The notes under the pieces: model-generated
What the model was told of the DNA's origin: nothing
Database searches by the model: none
The model's input: the letters and a program-made list of their open reading frames with translations, nothing else
Translations under genes and position numbers: made by a program
In this document: positions 1 through 10,810 of the stretch, piece by piece
Layout: the number at the start of each line of letters is the position of its first letter
Position numbering within the stretch: the stretch's first letter is position 1
NCBI RefSeq assembly: GCF_032884065.1
Contig: NC_088863.1
Coordinates: 61,821,512-61,885,511 of the forward strand
Reading direction: 5' to 3'
DNA length: 64,000 nt
Origin: Artemia franciscana
Lineage: Eukaryota; Arthropoda; Branchiopoda; Anostraca; Artemiidae

Positions 1-2060
1 CGATTTACCATATTTACTCTCAATCCTTTCTTTTTTTGCGTTGTTGTTAATCTTGTGGCAAATTGTCTGTTGGTATGTGCGCTTGTTTAGATATGTGTCC
101 ATATCATTCATTTTTTTTTCTAATGTATTTACTTTCAAAAGCTCACATTAAATAAAAGCTCAATTTGCTATATTTTGAATTTCATTTGGAATAAAAAAGT
201 AAAAGGAATATTGTGACATATTTCATTGTTCCAAGAAAAATGACAGCACTCAATTCTAAAAAACATAGTCTATCCATCTGATTCAACTTTAAAGTTACAA
301 AAAATAAAGCTTCCCCTAATGGTGCTGCAAAATTTTCATGAGGTGCTGTGTTTCATTTTTGCTCTCTTTTAACCCTCCCCCGCTTCAACCTAGTTGAGTT
401 TTGTATTTAAATGCCTTACCTAGGTAGCCAACACGGATTTCTAAAAGAATTCAGCTTTAAAAAGGGTTGAATTTTTACTGTATTTTGAAAAAGGGCTTGT
501 CTTGTTTTTTTGTTGTTTTTTTTCAATTGTGTGTTAATTGGCGTGTGAACTTTTATTGACTTTACGTTCTTCTTTTGCATTGAGGAAAGAGGAATATACA
601 AATATTAGCTCCTTAAAATTCTAGGTCGACTTTCCATACACCTCTTCATGTATTTATCTTCTTGTCTTAAAAGTTATACTAAATAGAGATAACCACAACT
701 TCTCTCCATTTTCAGGATTTCTAGTCAAGAAGCATATAAGGTCAGTAGCAGCTACTAATGGAGAAGAAACAAACAATTTACTTCCTTTTACCTGAATTTC
801 ACAACCAAGTTGCAAACTTTTACGTACATTTTTCATTTTAATTGTGCCTTTTTTTTGTCCCTATATTGTAAATAAACTTAATCTAGTCCATTCATTTAAG
901 TATATACCGTTGCTTTATCTCTAGCTTTCCTGAGATTTCAATTTACTTCCTGAGATTTCAAGTGACTGATCAATCGTCAACAATCCATTGCAGCTTTTAT
1001 GTACTTTTGGAAAACTCCTGTATTCACCACCTTTGAAGCTGTTGACTGACTGTCTCTGCACAGTGTGGGAAGTTGCGAAACTGCTCCATATGTACACTAG
1101 GATGCCTCTTTGACTGAATACCGTGACTAAAATTCATCATCATTCTGTGGGGGCAATTCTATGTATCGCCATATTAGGTCAGAAATTCCAAAGTAAAGAT
1201 TCATATCTAACTGTATTTTAATCAAGGAATAGTCTGAATGGCCGTCATTTACGGGGAGGGGGGTGACAAGGGGAGCAACTACCTCCCAATAATCACATCA
1301 TTCCTTTCAGAAATATTTGAAAACACTCCCCGTAGACGATGTTTATGGAAATTTTGACTGAAACAAGGTCTATGAATATTTCGTGTTAAATAGTGCTTTT
1401 TTAGTGTAGGAATCATTGGAAATAGTCCCAAAATTTTACATTATGATGTTTCTTTTTCATTAATAAATCTTATTTTCATTTCTGAGGGGTTTCAGGTTAC
1501 TTTTTTAGATTCCTGACAGAAATAAAATACCAGGCACAAATGACTGCTCTATTGATTCTAAATTGAAGTTAGTGTTTTTGAAATAGTTTTGCCCAAGAAA
1601 TGTTTTTCCCTCGAGAGTTTCCTTAAAAAACACCTTACTATCGGCCACAGTTTACTCTTTACTCGATTGCATATAATGCTGCAAGCATGATCGCGTATCA
1701 ACAGCGAGAATCAGAACGAGTAAAAAAACAGAGTAAAGAAGAAATAAATATTAGTTTAGAGGGAAAATATCGTCAAAATCTTTGACGTCAACAAGCTGTA
1801 GCATAAAACCTAGTACAAACATACAAAGGTACCATAAGCTATGCAAGTGTTAATTAAAAGTCGATGGGACCCTTCAACACGGAAAATACCCACTGCGGAA
1901 CCTTCCAGACTGATTAGTAAACCAATTTAGTCACTTAGAGGCTGCTGCTTGCTTGGCCTCCGCGATTTCTAAATTACAGGATTTGCCTTTTATAGGACGT
2001 CACTCACTTTCTAAAATGTTCCTCAAACGAACGCAAAACTTTAAGCTATGTTCCGGTCTA
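1..2060. other. No gene recognised
   Basis: AT-rich sequence. The few open frames are short (about 60 codons), lysine-, leucine- or phenylalanine-rich, and resemble nothing I recognise. I see no paired splice sites around a conserved peptide and no clear transposon end. A 15-base phrase (ttcctgagatttcaa) occurs twice close together near 925-965. Confidence 0.5.
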
Positions 2061-2064
2061 AGTT

Positions 2065-3960
2065 CATCATACAGTTCGAGGCAACGAACTGTAAGTAAGA
2101 AGCGATGCGGCTCAATAGTAACAGAAACTCTAAAAGACAAAATTTTGCTATCAAATTGATACATTAGAACAATTGTCTTATTATTCTGATTCCAAATGCT
2201 TAGGTTTAGTATTACCCATCAAAAGCTCCGAGCCTGAGAAGAGTTGCAGGATTTTCCAAAAGGGGGGAAATACCCCATAAAATCGAGGAATCTTAATGAA
2301 GATGACACTATCAGATTAAGGGATCAGAGAACACTATTAACTATTTCAATCATCGGCAAAAATAAGGAATTTTGTATTTCAAACAGTTCGTGGTAACGAA
2401 CTGTAGTAAGGAGCTACCCGGCTCAATAGTAAACGAAACTGTAAAAAACGAAATTTCGATACTAATAGATACATCAAAGGAATTGGATTTTTATGCTGAT
2501 TTTAAATGTATAAGTTTCATCAAATTTAGTCTTACTCGTCAAAAGTTACGAGCCTGAGAAAATTTGCCTTGTTTCGGAAAATAAAGGAAATACCCCTTAA
2601 AATTCATGATATATTGACGAAAATCACGCCATCGCATTCAGAGTATCAAAAACCCCACCATAGAAGTTTGAAGCTCTTATCTACAAAAAGGTGGAACTTA
2701 GTATTTTTTGCCAGAAGACGATCACGGGTGCGTGTTTATTTGTTTGTTGTTTTTTTTCCAGGGGTGATCGTATCGACCAAGTGGTCCTATAATGTCGCAA
2801 GAGTGCTCATTCTAACGGAAATTAAAATTTCTAGTGCCCTTTTTAAGTGACCAAAAAATTGGAGGGCACCTAGGCCCCCTCCCAAGCTCATTTTTTTACC
2901 CAAAGTCAACGGATCAGAAGTTTGAGATGGCTATTTTGTTCAGCATAGTCGGAAAATATAATAACTATGTCCTTGGGCCTGACTTACTCCCCACAGTCCC
3001 CGGTGTAGGGGCTGCAAGTTACAAACTTTGGCCAGTATTTACATACAGTAATGGTTATTTGGAAGTGTACAGACCTTTCCAGGGGGATTTTTTGGTTGGT
3101 TGAGAGGTTGATGGGAGGATCTACAAAAAAGGATCTTCCCTTGGAGGAATTTCTCATGGGAGAAGAGAAATTCCATGAAGGAGGCGTAGGATTTTCTAGA
3201 ATTATTTTTAAGAAAAAAAACAATGAAAAAATAAATATGAAAAAATTTATTCCATTGGAAGTAAGGACCAGCATTAAAACTTAAAACGAACAGAGATTAT
3301 TACGCAAATGGGGGGGGGGTCATCTCTTCCTAAATACCTCGCTCCTTACGCTAAAGTATTTTTAGTAATTTCAACTATTTATTCTACAGCCTTTGTTATT
3401 CATTGTCAATCTTATAGAACTGGGACAAAATTAAAGCTTTGGTTTAAAGAGCGAGGTATTAACGAGGGGGCAAACCCTCTCATATAAATAACAAGAATAT
3501 ACGAACATAGAAGTTCGTTACCTAAGTTTAATTTGTAAGTTTAATTTTTTGCTAATAAAAAAGTTCGTTAAAAATTAAAAATTCTAGTTGCCTTTTTAAG
3601 TAACCGAAAAATTGGAGGGCAACAAGGCCTCCTTTCCCACCCGTTTTCTCGAAATCGTCTGATCAAAACTAAGAGTAATGCCATTTAGAAAGAAAAAAAT
3701 TAATACGCGAATTTCGTTTTAATTATTCATTTGCGAAGAGCCAAAATCAAACATGCATTAATTCAAAAACGTTCAGAAATTAAACAAAAAAAAAACAAGT
3801 TTTTTTTAACTGAAAGTAAGGAGCGACATTAAAACTTAAAACGAACATAATTACTCCGTGTATGAAAGGGGCTGTTCCCTCCTCAACGTCCCGCTCTTTA
3901 CGCTAAAGTTATTTATTATTTTGTAAAGTAGAATTGAGAGAAAGAGTCAAACTGAGAGAA
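2065..3960 (+). repeat. Interspersed repeat family A (non-coding), partly duplicated
   Basis: A block starting with a short palindrome (AGTTCG-x-GGYAACGAACT) followed by GTAAGTAAGAAGCGA occurs near 2073 and again near 2384, and a third copy starts near 24877. Downstream, phrases such as 'ccaaaaaattggagggca' and 'gctctttacgctaaagt' recur in the 5.1, 23-26, 29, 43 and 63.7 kb regions. No open frame is conserved between copies. The short peptides that can be read here are shadows. The order of sub-blocks suggests a long non-autonomous or foldback DNA element, but I cannot assign a superfamily. Confidence 0.7.
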
Positions 3961-5129
3961 ATTCGTTGTGGGGACCGGCAACGAAGCCACCGGTCTCCCG
4001 GTTCAAATTTATTATATGCATAAAAAAAGTTCCAAGTATATACATCAATGCTGTAATTACTTCCTATATTTGCTTATCAAGTTTTCAAGGTAAATGACAA
4101 GCTCTAAGTTATATAATGCTTGACAGAAAACTTAATTGCACGATTCGTTCCATTTTATCGCATGTTTTGAAGATTTACGTATATTTTTGAGCCAGTTTAG
4201 CTAGCGTTACAGAATAAAAACCACCGCAAGTATCCAATTTAGTTCTCAGTACAGTAAACCATTTGACTGGTCAAATTCATCAAGCTTAAAGAAAAAATAT
4301 TTATGTAAAAAATTGACTAAGATTTGAACATCTGTGAATGTTATGGCACGCGACAATTGTGAGATTTTAGTTTCACCTTGCACAGAAGTGAGGTACTGCG
4401 GTCGGACAGTAATATGTTGTCGGCGTCTCTGTGTGCAATTATTGCATCCAATAAAGTTTTTGAACCTAGCTTGAATAAACACCAACTTGTGGCAAAGTGG
4501 ATCTAATTACACGATCACTCTTTGGGTATCTTCACTATGGTCGCTCGAGTTTAGTACATTAGCACTGCGTAACCAGGAATGCGGAAATTATGGAAGTATT
4601 TTGACAAAAAAAATTGTGATCGTTTAAAATTAAACTTATAATTGGCCCTCTCTGTTGCATGCGTAAAGGCATATATGCGCGCATAATCTATAAATTCAAA
4701 ATGCTCGTAATTTGCCCGAACAAAATCAGGGCAGTCTCTGATTTCTGATAAAACGCAAGCCTTGACAAAATGAGACATATCCTTTTTTATTAAAAAGGAA
4801 AATATTGTTTTACTTTTGGATAGCTCTACAAAAGATCCTCAGTTGTCTACCGGTATTGTTTTAAATTATATAGGGTTACCACACATCATGGACATCCACA
4901 ATATTGGGACAGAACAGTAATTGCTACTACTTGGAGTTTGAAAAAAAGACAATTTTGACTGATTAAGTTCCTGACCTTTTAAGGAGACTTCTTAAAAAAT
5001 TATTTCTTTTTTAACAAAAAAAAAAACACGAAAAATACCTTACTATTTCCACGAAGTTTTATTTAAAAGAGCTATTTATTAGAATAAATAGTTCTTTTAA
5101 AGTACTATGTTAAACGGCCTTTAGGATTC
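3961..5129. other. No gene recognised; two unidentified minus-strand ORFs
   Basis: Minus-strand ORFs of 79 codons (4246-4485) and 75 codons (4551-4778) lie close together and are less biased in composition than most short ORFs here. They are in different contexts, separated by stops, and match no family I recognise. They may be two pieces of a decayed gene or chance ORFs; I favour chance or decay. Confidence 0.3.
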
Positions 5130-5290
5130 AGGAGTCATTTTGAAAGATTTAGGACAAAATTTTAACTTTGGCGTAAAGAGCGAGACATTAACGAGGGGGT
5201 GATGCAACTCATATACGTATTAATTTCTTTCGGTTTTAAGTTTAATGTTGCTCCTTACTTTCAGTTGAAACAGCCTGTTTTATTTCATTA
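5130..5290 (-). repeat. Family A terminal fragment, inverted
   Basis: The reverse complement of the 3800-3915 block. It contains 'gcgtaaagagcgag' and ends 'gctccttactttcagttgaaa'. Together with the forward block it shows that this sub-unit occurs in both orientations within a few kb, as expected for inverted termini of a foldback-type element. Confidence 0.65.
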
Positions 5291-5875
5291 TATAAAAAAA
5301 GAGGACCAATTTGCTAATGAATGAAAATTCCAAGATAGCCAATGCATCTAAAGAATCAAAAAACTGTATGCTGAGCATCCCAGTTGCAGATTAATAATGC
5401 TGCAGGGTGGCGTATTCGCTCCTGCCACGAAGTCCATATTAATATTGATGTTTGTCTTCATACTTGATTCAACTATGTTGATTAACATGATCATTCATGA
5501 AATTATATTTTTGATGTTTAATTATGCAAGACCTATTATTGAAGAGGGGCGGTAGGCCATTATGTAGGCAGGACGGTCCGGATGCCTAAACGAGAGCGTT
5601 TTAACGCCCAAATTATCTAATTGTGCTAACCTATTAAACGAATATAGAAAGGGGATAGAGGAAAGGGAAGGACTTAGTCTCTTATTTCCCTTCATTTAGA
5701 CTAAGCCTAAACACTGGTGTTACCAGGTGATGCCACCCTTCGTGTTGCAGAAAAATGCACCTGACATTTATCTTACTGCTTCATTTGACCTAATTGATTT
5801 GTTTTATATTTCAGCAGATTATGTGAAAGAATATATAAGTCTTTATTACCTAATGTGAAAGAGGGGTGCTGGTTT
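5291..5875. other. No gene recognised
   Basis: Ordinary AT-rich intergenic sequence between the family A fragment and the Helitron array. I see no open frame, hairpin or terminal repeat worth naming. Confidence 0.4.
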
Positions 5876-6103
5876 ATTTTTTACGTGAGAGGAAGAGATG
5901 CCTAAAAAGGACACAAGGGGACACAAGGAATATAAATGACGCCCGGGACACTCAAAGAGAAATCAGAGACTGGGACACCGGGACACAAATGACGACCGGG
6001 ACACAGGGAATATAAATGACGACCGGGACACAGGGACATAACTACAAAGGGGACGCCGGGGTGCACAGGGGGATATATAAATGACGATGGCGACTCAGGG
6101 AAT

Positions 6104-6300
<197 letters not shown>

Positions 6301-6540
6301 TTTTAACTACGTAAAACTTGCGAATATATAACATTATTGGCTGTCCCATTGTCTGTGCATATAAATAGATTGTCAGGTTTACCGACTCTTGAACATGCAA
6401 CATATAATTGTCCATGGGAAAAACAATCTGTATTTAGATCTATACCTCATTATTCTAATGATTTCCCTTGAGCTTTGTTGATGGTGATTGCTAATCGAAC
6501 ATTCCCTGTGTCCCCGTCGTCATTTATATATCCCCCTGTA

Positions 6541-6935
6541 GGCCATTGTAGGTTCTTCAGTCATTTTACAATTAAGCCTTTTTTCCGTCCACGATCTTCT
6601 TACAATTAAAAATTTGTCTTTGAAGGATTTTCTTAAATACCTTTAATGACGTCACCGTCATAACAAACATGACGACAACTAACTTCATGACGACATGATG
6701 ACATGACGTCACTCGACAGACACATAAACATTTGTCTTCTGAGCAGCTTCCTCGGCTATTGCCATTGTAGTTTCTTCAGTCATTTTACAATTAAATATTA
6801 TCCATCCACGATCTTCTTACAATTAAAAATTTGTCTTTAAACGATTTTCTTAAATACCTTTACTGACGTCATCGTCATAACAAACATGACGACAACTAAC
6901 TTCATGACGACACGATGACATGACGTCACTTGACA
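6541..6935. repeat. About 215-bp-period direct duplication inside H1
   Basis: The stretch beginning 'gccattgta...cttcagtcatttta' near 6542 and running to the TGACGTCA-rich block near 6720 is repeated with small changes from about 6760 to 6935. Each half ends with paired TGACGTCA palindromes and a 'gacagac' motif. It looks like a duplicated Helitron 5' region. Confidence 0.8.
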
Positions 6936-6964
6936 GACCCACAGACAACTTATTTATATATATA

Positions 6965-7781
6965 CTAGCTGTTGGGGTGGCGCTTCGCGCCACCCAACAC
7001 CTAGTTGGTGGGGCTCTTCGCACCCCCCCAAGCCCCCCCGCGCGCGTAAGTCGTTACGCGCCATATTAGTTACGCGCCATTGTAGTTGTGTCCCTGTGTC
7101 CCACCTGTGAATAGAGATAGATATAAATATATGTTTTTAACTACGTAAAACATGCGAATATACAACATTCTTCGCTGTCCCATTGTCTGTGCATATAAAT
7201 AGATTGTCAGGTTTACTGACTCTTGAACATGCAACATATAATTGTCCATGGGAAAAACAATCCGTATTCAGATCTATACCTCATTATTCTAATGATGTGT
7301 CCCTGTGTCCCGGTCGTCATTTATATTCCCTGTGTCCCGGTCGTCATTTGTGTCCCGGTGTCCCAGTTTGTAATTTCTCTTGAGTGTCCGGTTGTCATTT
7401 TATTCCCTGTGTCCGGTGTCCCGGTCGTCATTTGTGTCCCGGCGTCCCGCTCTGTAATTTCTATTCGAACAATCCCTGTGTCCCGGTCGTCATTTATATA
7501 TCCCGCCTGTGCCCCCGGCGTCCCCGTTGTAGTTGTGTCCCTGTGTCCCGGTCGTCATTTATATTCCCTGTGTCCCGGTCGTGATTTGTGTCCGGGTGTC
7601 CCAGTCTGTAATTTCTCTTTGAGGTTCCCGGTCGTCACTTATATTCCCTCTGTCTCGGTCTAATGACGTCACCGTCAAAGCAAAAATGACGACAACTAAT
7701 TTCATGACGTCAGTCAACACAGAAACATGACGTCACCTGATCCACAGGTCCACAGACAGACAACTTATTTTTATATATAGA
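6965..7781 (-). mobile_element. Helitron derivative H2 (non-autonomous, 0.8 kb)
   Basis: On the minus strand the element starts with TC at 7781/7780 (TCTATATATAAAAATAAGTT-type terminus) and ends with a GC-rich hairpin (GTTGGGGTGGCGC arm) followed by AGCTAG at 6965. This matches the Helitron pattern of 5' TC and 3' hairpin plus CTRR. The hairpin arm has lost bases on one side. The interior has a helicase-C stub (7140-7290) and a minisatellite. It abuts H3 head-to-head at 7781/7785. Confidence 0.8.
7296..7660. repeat. 27-bp minisatellite (ccctgtgtcccggtcgtcatttatatt)
   Basis: Tandem, degenerate copies of units containing 'tgtgtcccggtcgtcattt', alternating between a 'tatattccc' and a 'gtgtcccgg' spacer. 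The long frames here (repeats of [11 protein letters not shown] or SRSSFIFPV) are translations of the repeat and not genes. Confidence 0.9.
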
Positions 7782-7958
7782 TATTCTATATATATATAAA
7801 TAAGTTGTCTGTCTGTGGATCTGTGGATCAGGTGACGTCATGTTTCTGTGTCGGCTGACGTCATGAAATTAGTGTCGTCATTTTTGCTTTGTCGGTGACG
7901 TCATTCAAGATATTTAAGACATATGTTCACGTAGAAATCTATTAATGTTTAGTTTACA

Positions 7959-8531
7959 ATGACTGATGAACTTACCATGGCAAAAGCTGATGAAGATGCT
8001 CAAAGAGTCTATGCCAAAAACTTGCTGCTGATAGAGAAAGTCAGAAAAGAAAGCGTGCCGAGGAATCAAAAGAACAGCAAGGAAACAGGCTTGAGGCTGA
8101 TAGAGAAAGAAAGAACGAAAGCGTGCCGAGGAATCAAAGAACAGCAAGGAAACAGGCTTGAGGCTGATAGAGAAAGAAAGAACAGAAAGCGTGCCGAGGA
8201 ATCAAAAGAACAGCAAGGAAACAGGCTTGAGGCTGATAGAGAAAAAAAGAACAGAAAGCGTGCCGAGGAACTACCAGAGCAACGCGGAAGCAGACTTGCT
8301 GCTAAAAGAGAAAGTGAAAAAAGAAGGCGTGCCGAGGAATTACAAGAACAGCAAGAAATCAGGCTTGCTGCTGATAGAGAAAGTAAGAAAAGAAAGCGTG
8401 CCAAGGAATCACAAGAACAGCAAGAAATCAGGCTTGCTGCTGATAGAGAAAGTAAGAAAAGAATGCGTGCCGAGGGAATCAGAGCAACCCTGAAAGTATC
8501 GCCTGGCATTCAGGTACAACCCAGTCGATGA
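7959..8531 (+). CDS. Helitron N-terminal coiled-coil ORF with 23-residue tandem repeats
   Basis: A 190-codon frame starting at the first ATG after the Helitron 5' end, about 175 bases inside. After a short leader (MTDELTMAKADED) it consists of about six units of roughly 23 residues rich in R, K, E and Q (for example NRLEADREKKNRKRAEE), encoded by 69-bp DNA repeats. The pattern predicts a long, highly charged coiled coil. From knowledge of Helitron proteins, such repeats precede the zinc finger and Rep domain of the RepHel polyprotein. Here a frame change near 8500 separates the repeats from the zinc-finger part, which is read in another frame from about 8506. This is therefore a fragment of a broken RepHel gene. 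Codon periodicity is good, but function is unlikely. Confidence 0.7.
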   Translation: MTDELTMAKADEDAQRVYAKNLLLIEKVRKESVPRNQKNSKETGLRLIEKERTKACRGIKEQQGNRLEADRERKNRKRAEESKEQQGNRLEADREKKNRKRAEELPEQRGSRLAAKRESEKRRRAEELQEQQEIRLAADRESKKRKRAKESQEQQEIRLAADRESKKRMRAEGIRATLKVSPGIQVQPSR

Positions 8532-8715
8532 TTATAGCTTGAGTAGATGTGTTCAAATCGGGACAATGTCTAAAATTTGTCCCCATTGCAAGGCCTTGAA
8601 ATTCAATGGTGAAACAATGGGAATGTGTTGCACCTCAGGAAAAGTTAAACTTCCTCTATTGGCTGCACCACCAGAGCCATTGAAGACGAATGAATGCTTG
8701 CCTGAAAAATTCTAA
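8506..8715 (+). pseudogene. RepHel zinc-finger region fragment
   Basis: In a frame different from the upstream coiled-coil ORF, the translation runs AFRYNPVDDYSL, then CPHCKALKF, then GMCC and GKVKLPLL before meeting a stop at 8713-8715. The spacing of the CPHC and CC pairs and the GKVKLP run matches the putative zinc finger just before the Rep domain in Helitron proteins. The usual continuation into the Rep nuclease (HUH motif) is absent. At about 8690 the sequence becomes helicase C-terminal coding in another frame. This marks the upstream side of a large internal deletion. Confidence 0.7.
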
Positions 8716-9511
8716 TTTATGGGCACACGTAAAAATATTAAAATTAACTACAAATATGCGTGTCCGTTTGCAAAACGATGACTCTGGTCAAACATTTTCA
8801 GATCAATTGCTGACAATTGGAAACGGAAAGCTCCCAGTAGACTCAATTTCAGGACGTATACAACTACCTGCTGATTTCTGTAATTTAGTGACGTCCAAAA
8901 ATGAATTGATTGAAAAAGTATTTCCGAATATTCTAAGAAATTATAAAAATAATAAATGGCTAAGTGAAAGAGCGATTCTCGCACCCAAAAATATAGACGT
9001 CCACGAAATCAACAATATTGTTTTGACCAAGATTCGAGACCAGGCAGTCCTTTACAAGTCAGTCGACACAGTTTTGGAACCAAATGAAGCGGTTAATTAT
9101 CCATCTGAATTTTTAAATTCCATAGATCCTTCAGGGTTTCCACCACACGTGCTACAACTAAAAATAGGCGTACCAATAATACTTTTAAGAAATATCAACC
9201 CACCAAAGCTTTGCAATGGCATGCGACACGCCGTAAAAAAAACAATGGAAAACCTAATAGAGGCCACAATCTTGACAGGGCCTTATGAGGGTGAGGCTGT
9301 TCTTATTCCTCGCATTCCCATGATTCCAACGGATCTGCTTTTTTAATTTAAAAGATTGCAATTCCCAATTCGATTAGCATTTGCAATCACCATTAACAAA
9401 GCTCAAGGTCAATCATTAGAAAAATGTGGTATAGATCTTAATACTGATTGTTTTTCCCATGGACAATTGTACGTTGCATGTTCGAGGGTCGGTAAACCTG
9501 ACAATGTATAG
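8690..9511 (+). pseudogene. PIF1-like Helitron helicase, C-terminal fragment with premature stop
   Basis: The frame opens with MNACLKNSNLWAHVK and contains NMRV, a block with GVPIILLRNINPPKLCNG at about residues 159-176, and GPYEGEAVLIPRIPMIPTDL. A TAA at 9344-9346 interrupts it. The same frame then continues with INKAQGQSL (helicase motif V) and [10 protein letters not shown] (motif VI) to a TAG at 9509. In related Helitron helicases these segments are continuous, so one in-frame nonsense codon splits the fragment. Walker A and B motifs and the Rep domain are absent. The piece is the last third of a PIF1-family helicase, which in an intact element unwinds DNA during rolling-circle transposition. 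It is almost certainly inactive. Confidence 0.85.
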
Positions 9512-9598
9512 ATATGCAGCGACAATTGGACAGCGAAGAATGTTGTATATTCGCAAGTTTTACGCAGTTAATTTGTATTGTATCTATCTATCTATTGA

Positions 9599-9923
9599 TC
9601 TATATAAAAACGAGTTGTGTGGATGCATGTTTGTTTGTTTGTAAAAAGAGCGTTTGCATATGACGTCATTATTAGTACATACGGCTTTGTATATGCACAG
9701 ACAATGGGAAAGCCAAGAATTTTGTTTATTCGCAATTTTTACGTAGTTTGAAACACATATATAAATCTATCTATATTCACAGGTGGGACACAGGGACACA
9801 ACTACAATGGCGCATAACTAATATGGCGCGTAACGACTTACGCGCGCGAGGGGGCTTGGGGGGGCGTGAAGCGCCCCACCAACTAGGTGTTGGGGTGGCG
9901 CGAAGCGCCACCCCAACAGCTAG
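9599..9923 (+). mobile_element. Second Helitron 5' end nested inside H3
   Basis: At 9599 a new TC-starting terminus appears (tctatataaaaacgagttgt), followed by GTTTGTTTGTTTGTA and TGACGTCATTA. This is a different Helitron subfamily start from the one at 7785. A second, diverged copy of the terminal stub (acagacaatgggaaagcc) follows, and both starts share the single hairpin-CTAG end at 9923. This could be a 325-bp mini-Helitron inserted near the end of H3, or a chimera. Confidence 0.6.
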
Positions 9924-10098
9924 TATATATATATATATATACTAGCTGTTGGGGTGGCGCTTCGCGCCACCCCAACACCTAGTTGGTGGGGGCGCTTCGC
10001 GCCCCCCCCCCCCAAGCCCCCCCGCGCACGTAAGTCGTTACGCGCCATAATAGTTACGCGCCATTGTAGTTGTGTCCCTATGTCCCACCTGTGAATAT

Positions 10099-10206
<108 letters not shown>

Positions 10207-10405
10207 TTTTAACTACGTAAAACTTGCGAATATACAACATTCTTTGCTGTCCCATTGTCTTTGCATATAAATAGATTGTCAGGTTTACCGACTCTTGAAC
10301 ATGCAACATATAATGGTCCATGGGAAAACAATCTGTATTCAGATCTATACTTCATGATTCTAATGATTGCCCTTGAGCTTTGTTGATGGTGATTGCTAAT
10401 CGACC

Positions 10406-10810
10406 ATTCCCTGTCCCGGTGTCCCGGTCGTCATTTATATCCCCCTGTTTCCCCCGGTGTCCCCGTTGTAGTTGTGTCCCTGTGTCCCGGTCGTCATTTA
10501 TATTCCCTGTGTCCCGGTCGTCATTTGTATCCCGGTGTCCCGGTCTGTATATACATTCGTTTTTTAGTTTTGTTTTTCTCCTTTATTTTTTTCCTTTTTT
10601 TTTCTTTTTCAGCTTATTTAGATTCTTAGATTTTTTAGTTTTTTTATTAGTTTTTAGTTTTTTTTTCTTTTTAGTTTTTTTGTCCCGGTCGTCATTTATA
10701 TCCCCCTGTTTCCCCCGGTGTCCCCGTTGTAGTTGTGTCCCTGTGTCCCGGTCGTCATTTATATTCCCTGTGTCCCGGTCGTCATTTGTATCCCGGTGTA
10801 CCGGTCTGTA
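10406..10810. repeat. Minisatellite plus T-rich block, duplicated in tandem
   Basis: A compound unit made of minisatellite (gtcccggtcgtcatttatat, ccccctgtttcccccggtgt) followed by a T-rich stretch with 'tctgtatatacattcgtttttt' occurs at 10406-10680 and again at 10680-10946. The same compound unit reappears in the palindrome arms at 13560-14080 and 14615-15131. Confidence 0.85.

Larger units (their letters stand above)
7785..9923 (+). mobile_element. Helitron H3, internally deleted, with coding remnants
   Basis: It starts with TC at 7785-7786 (tctatatatata...aagttgtctg) and ends with a 13-bp-arm hairpin (GTTGGGGTGGCGC / GCGCCACCCCAAC) and CTAG at 9920-9923, followed by T, as expected for a Helitron 3' end. 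It holds a coiled-coil ORF1, a CxxC zinc-finger remnant and the C-terminal part of the Helitron helicase. The Rep nuclease domain and most of the helicase are missing between about 8700 and 8720. It faces H2 head-to-head and H4 tail-to-tail. Confidence 0.85.

Noticed and set aside
5940-6090. CRISPR-like regular repeats
   Set aside because: The units are contiguous and degenerate with no unique spacers, and the genome is eukaryotic. This is a minisatellite.
7183-7663. Overlapping frames of 66-146 codons with [12 protein letters not shown]-type repeats
   Set aside because: They are translations of the minisatellite, open in more than one frame at once, and change with each repeat edge.
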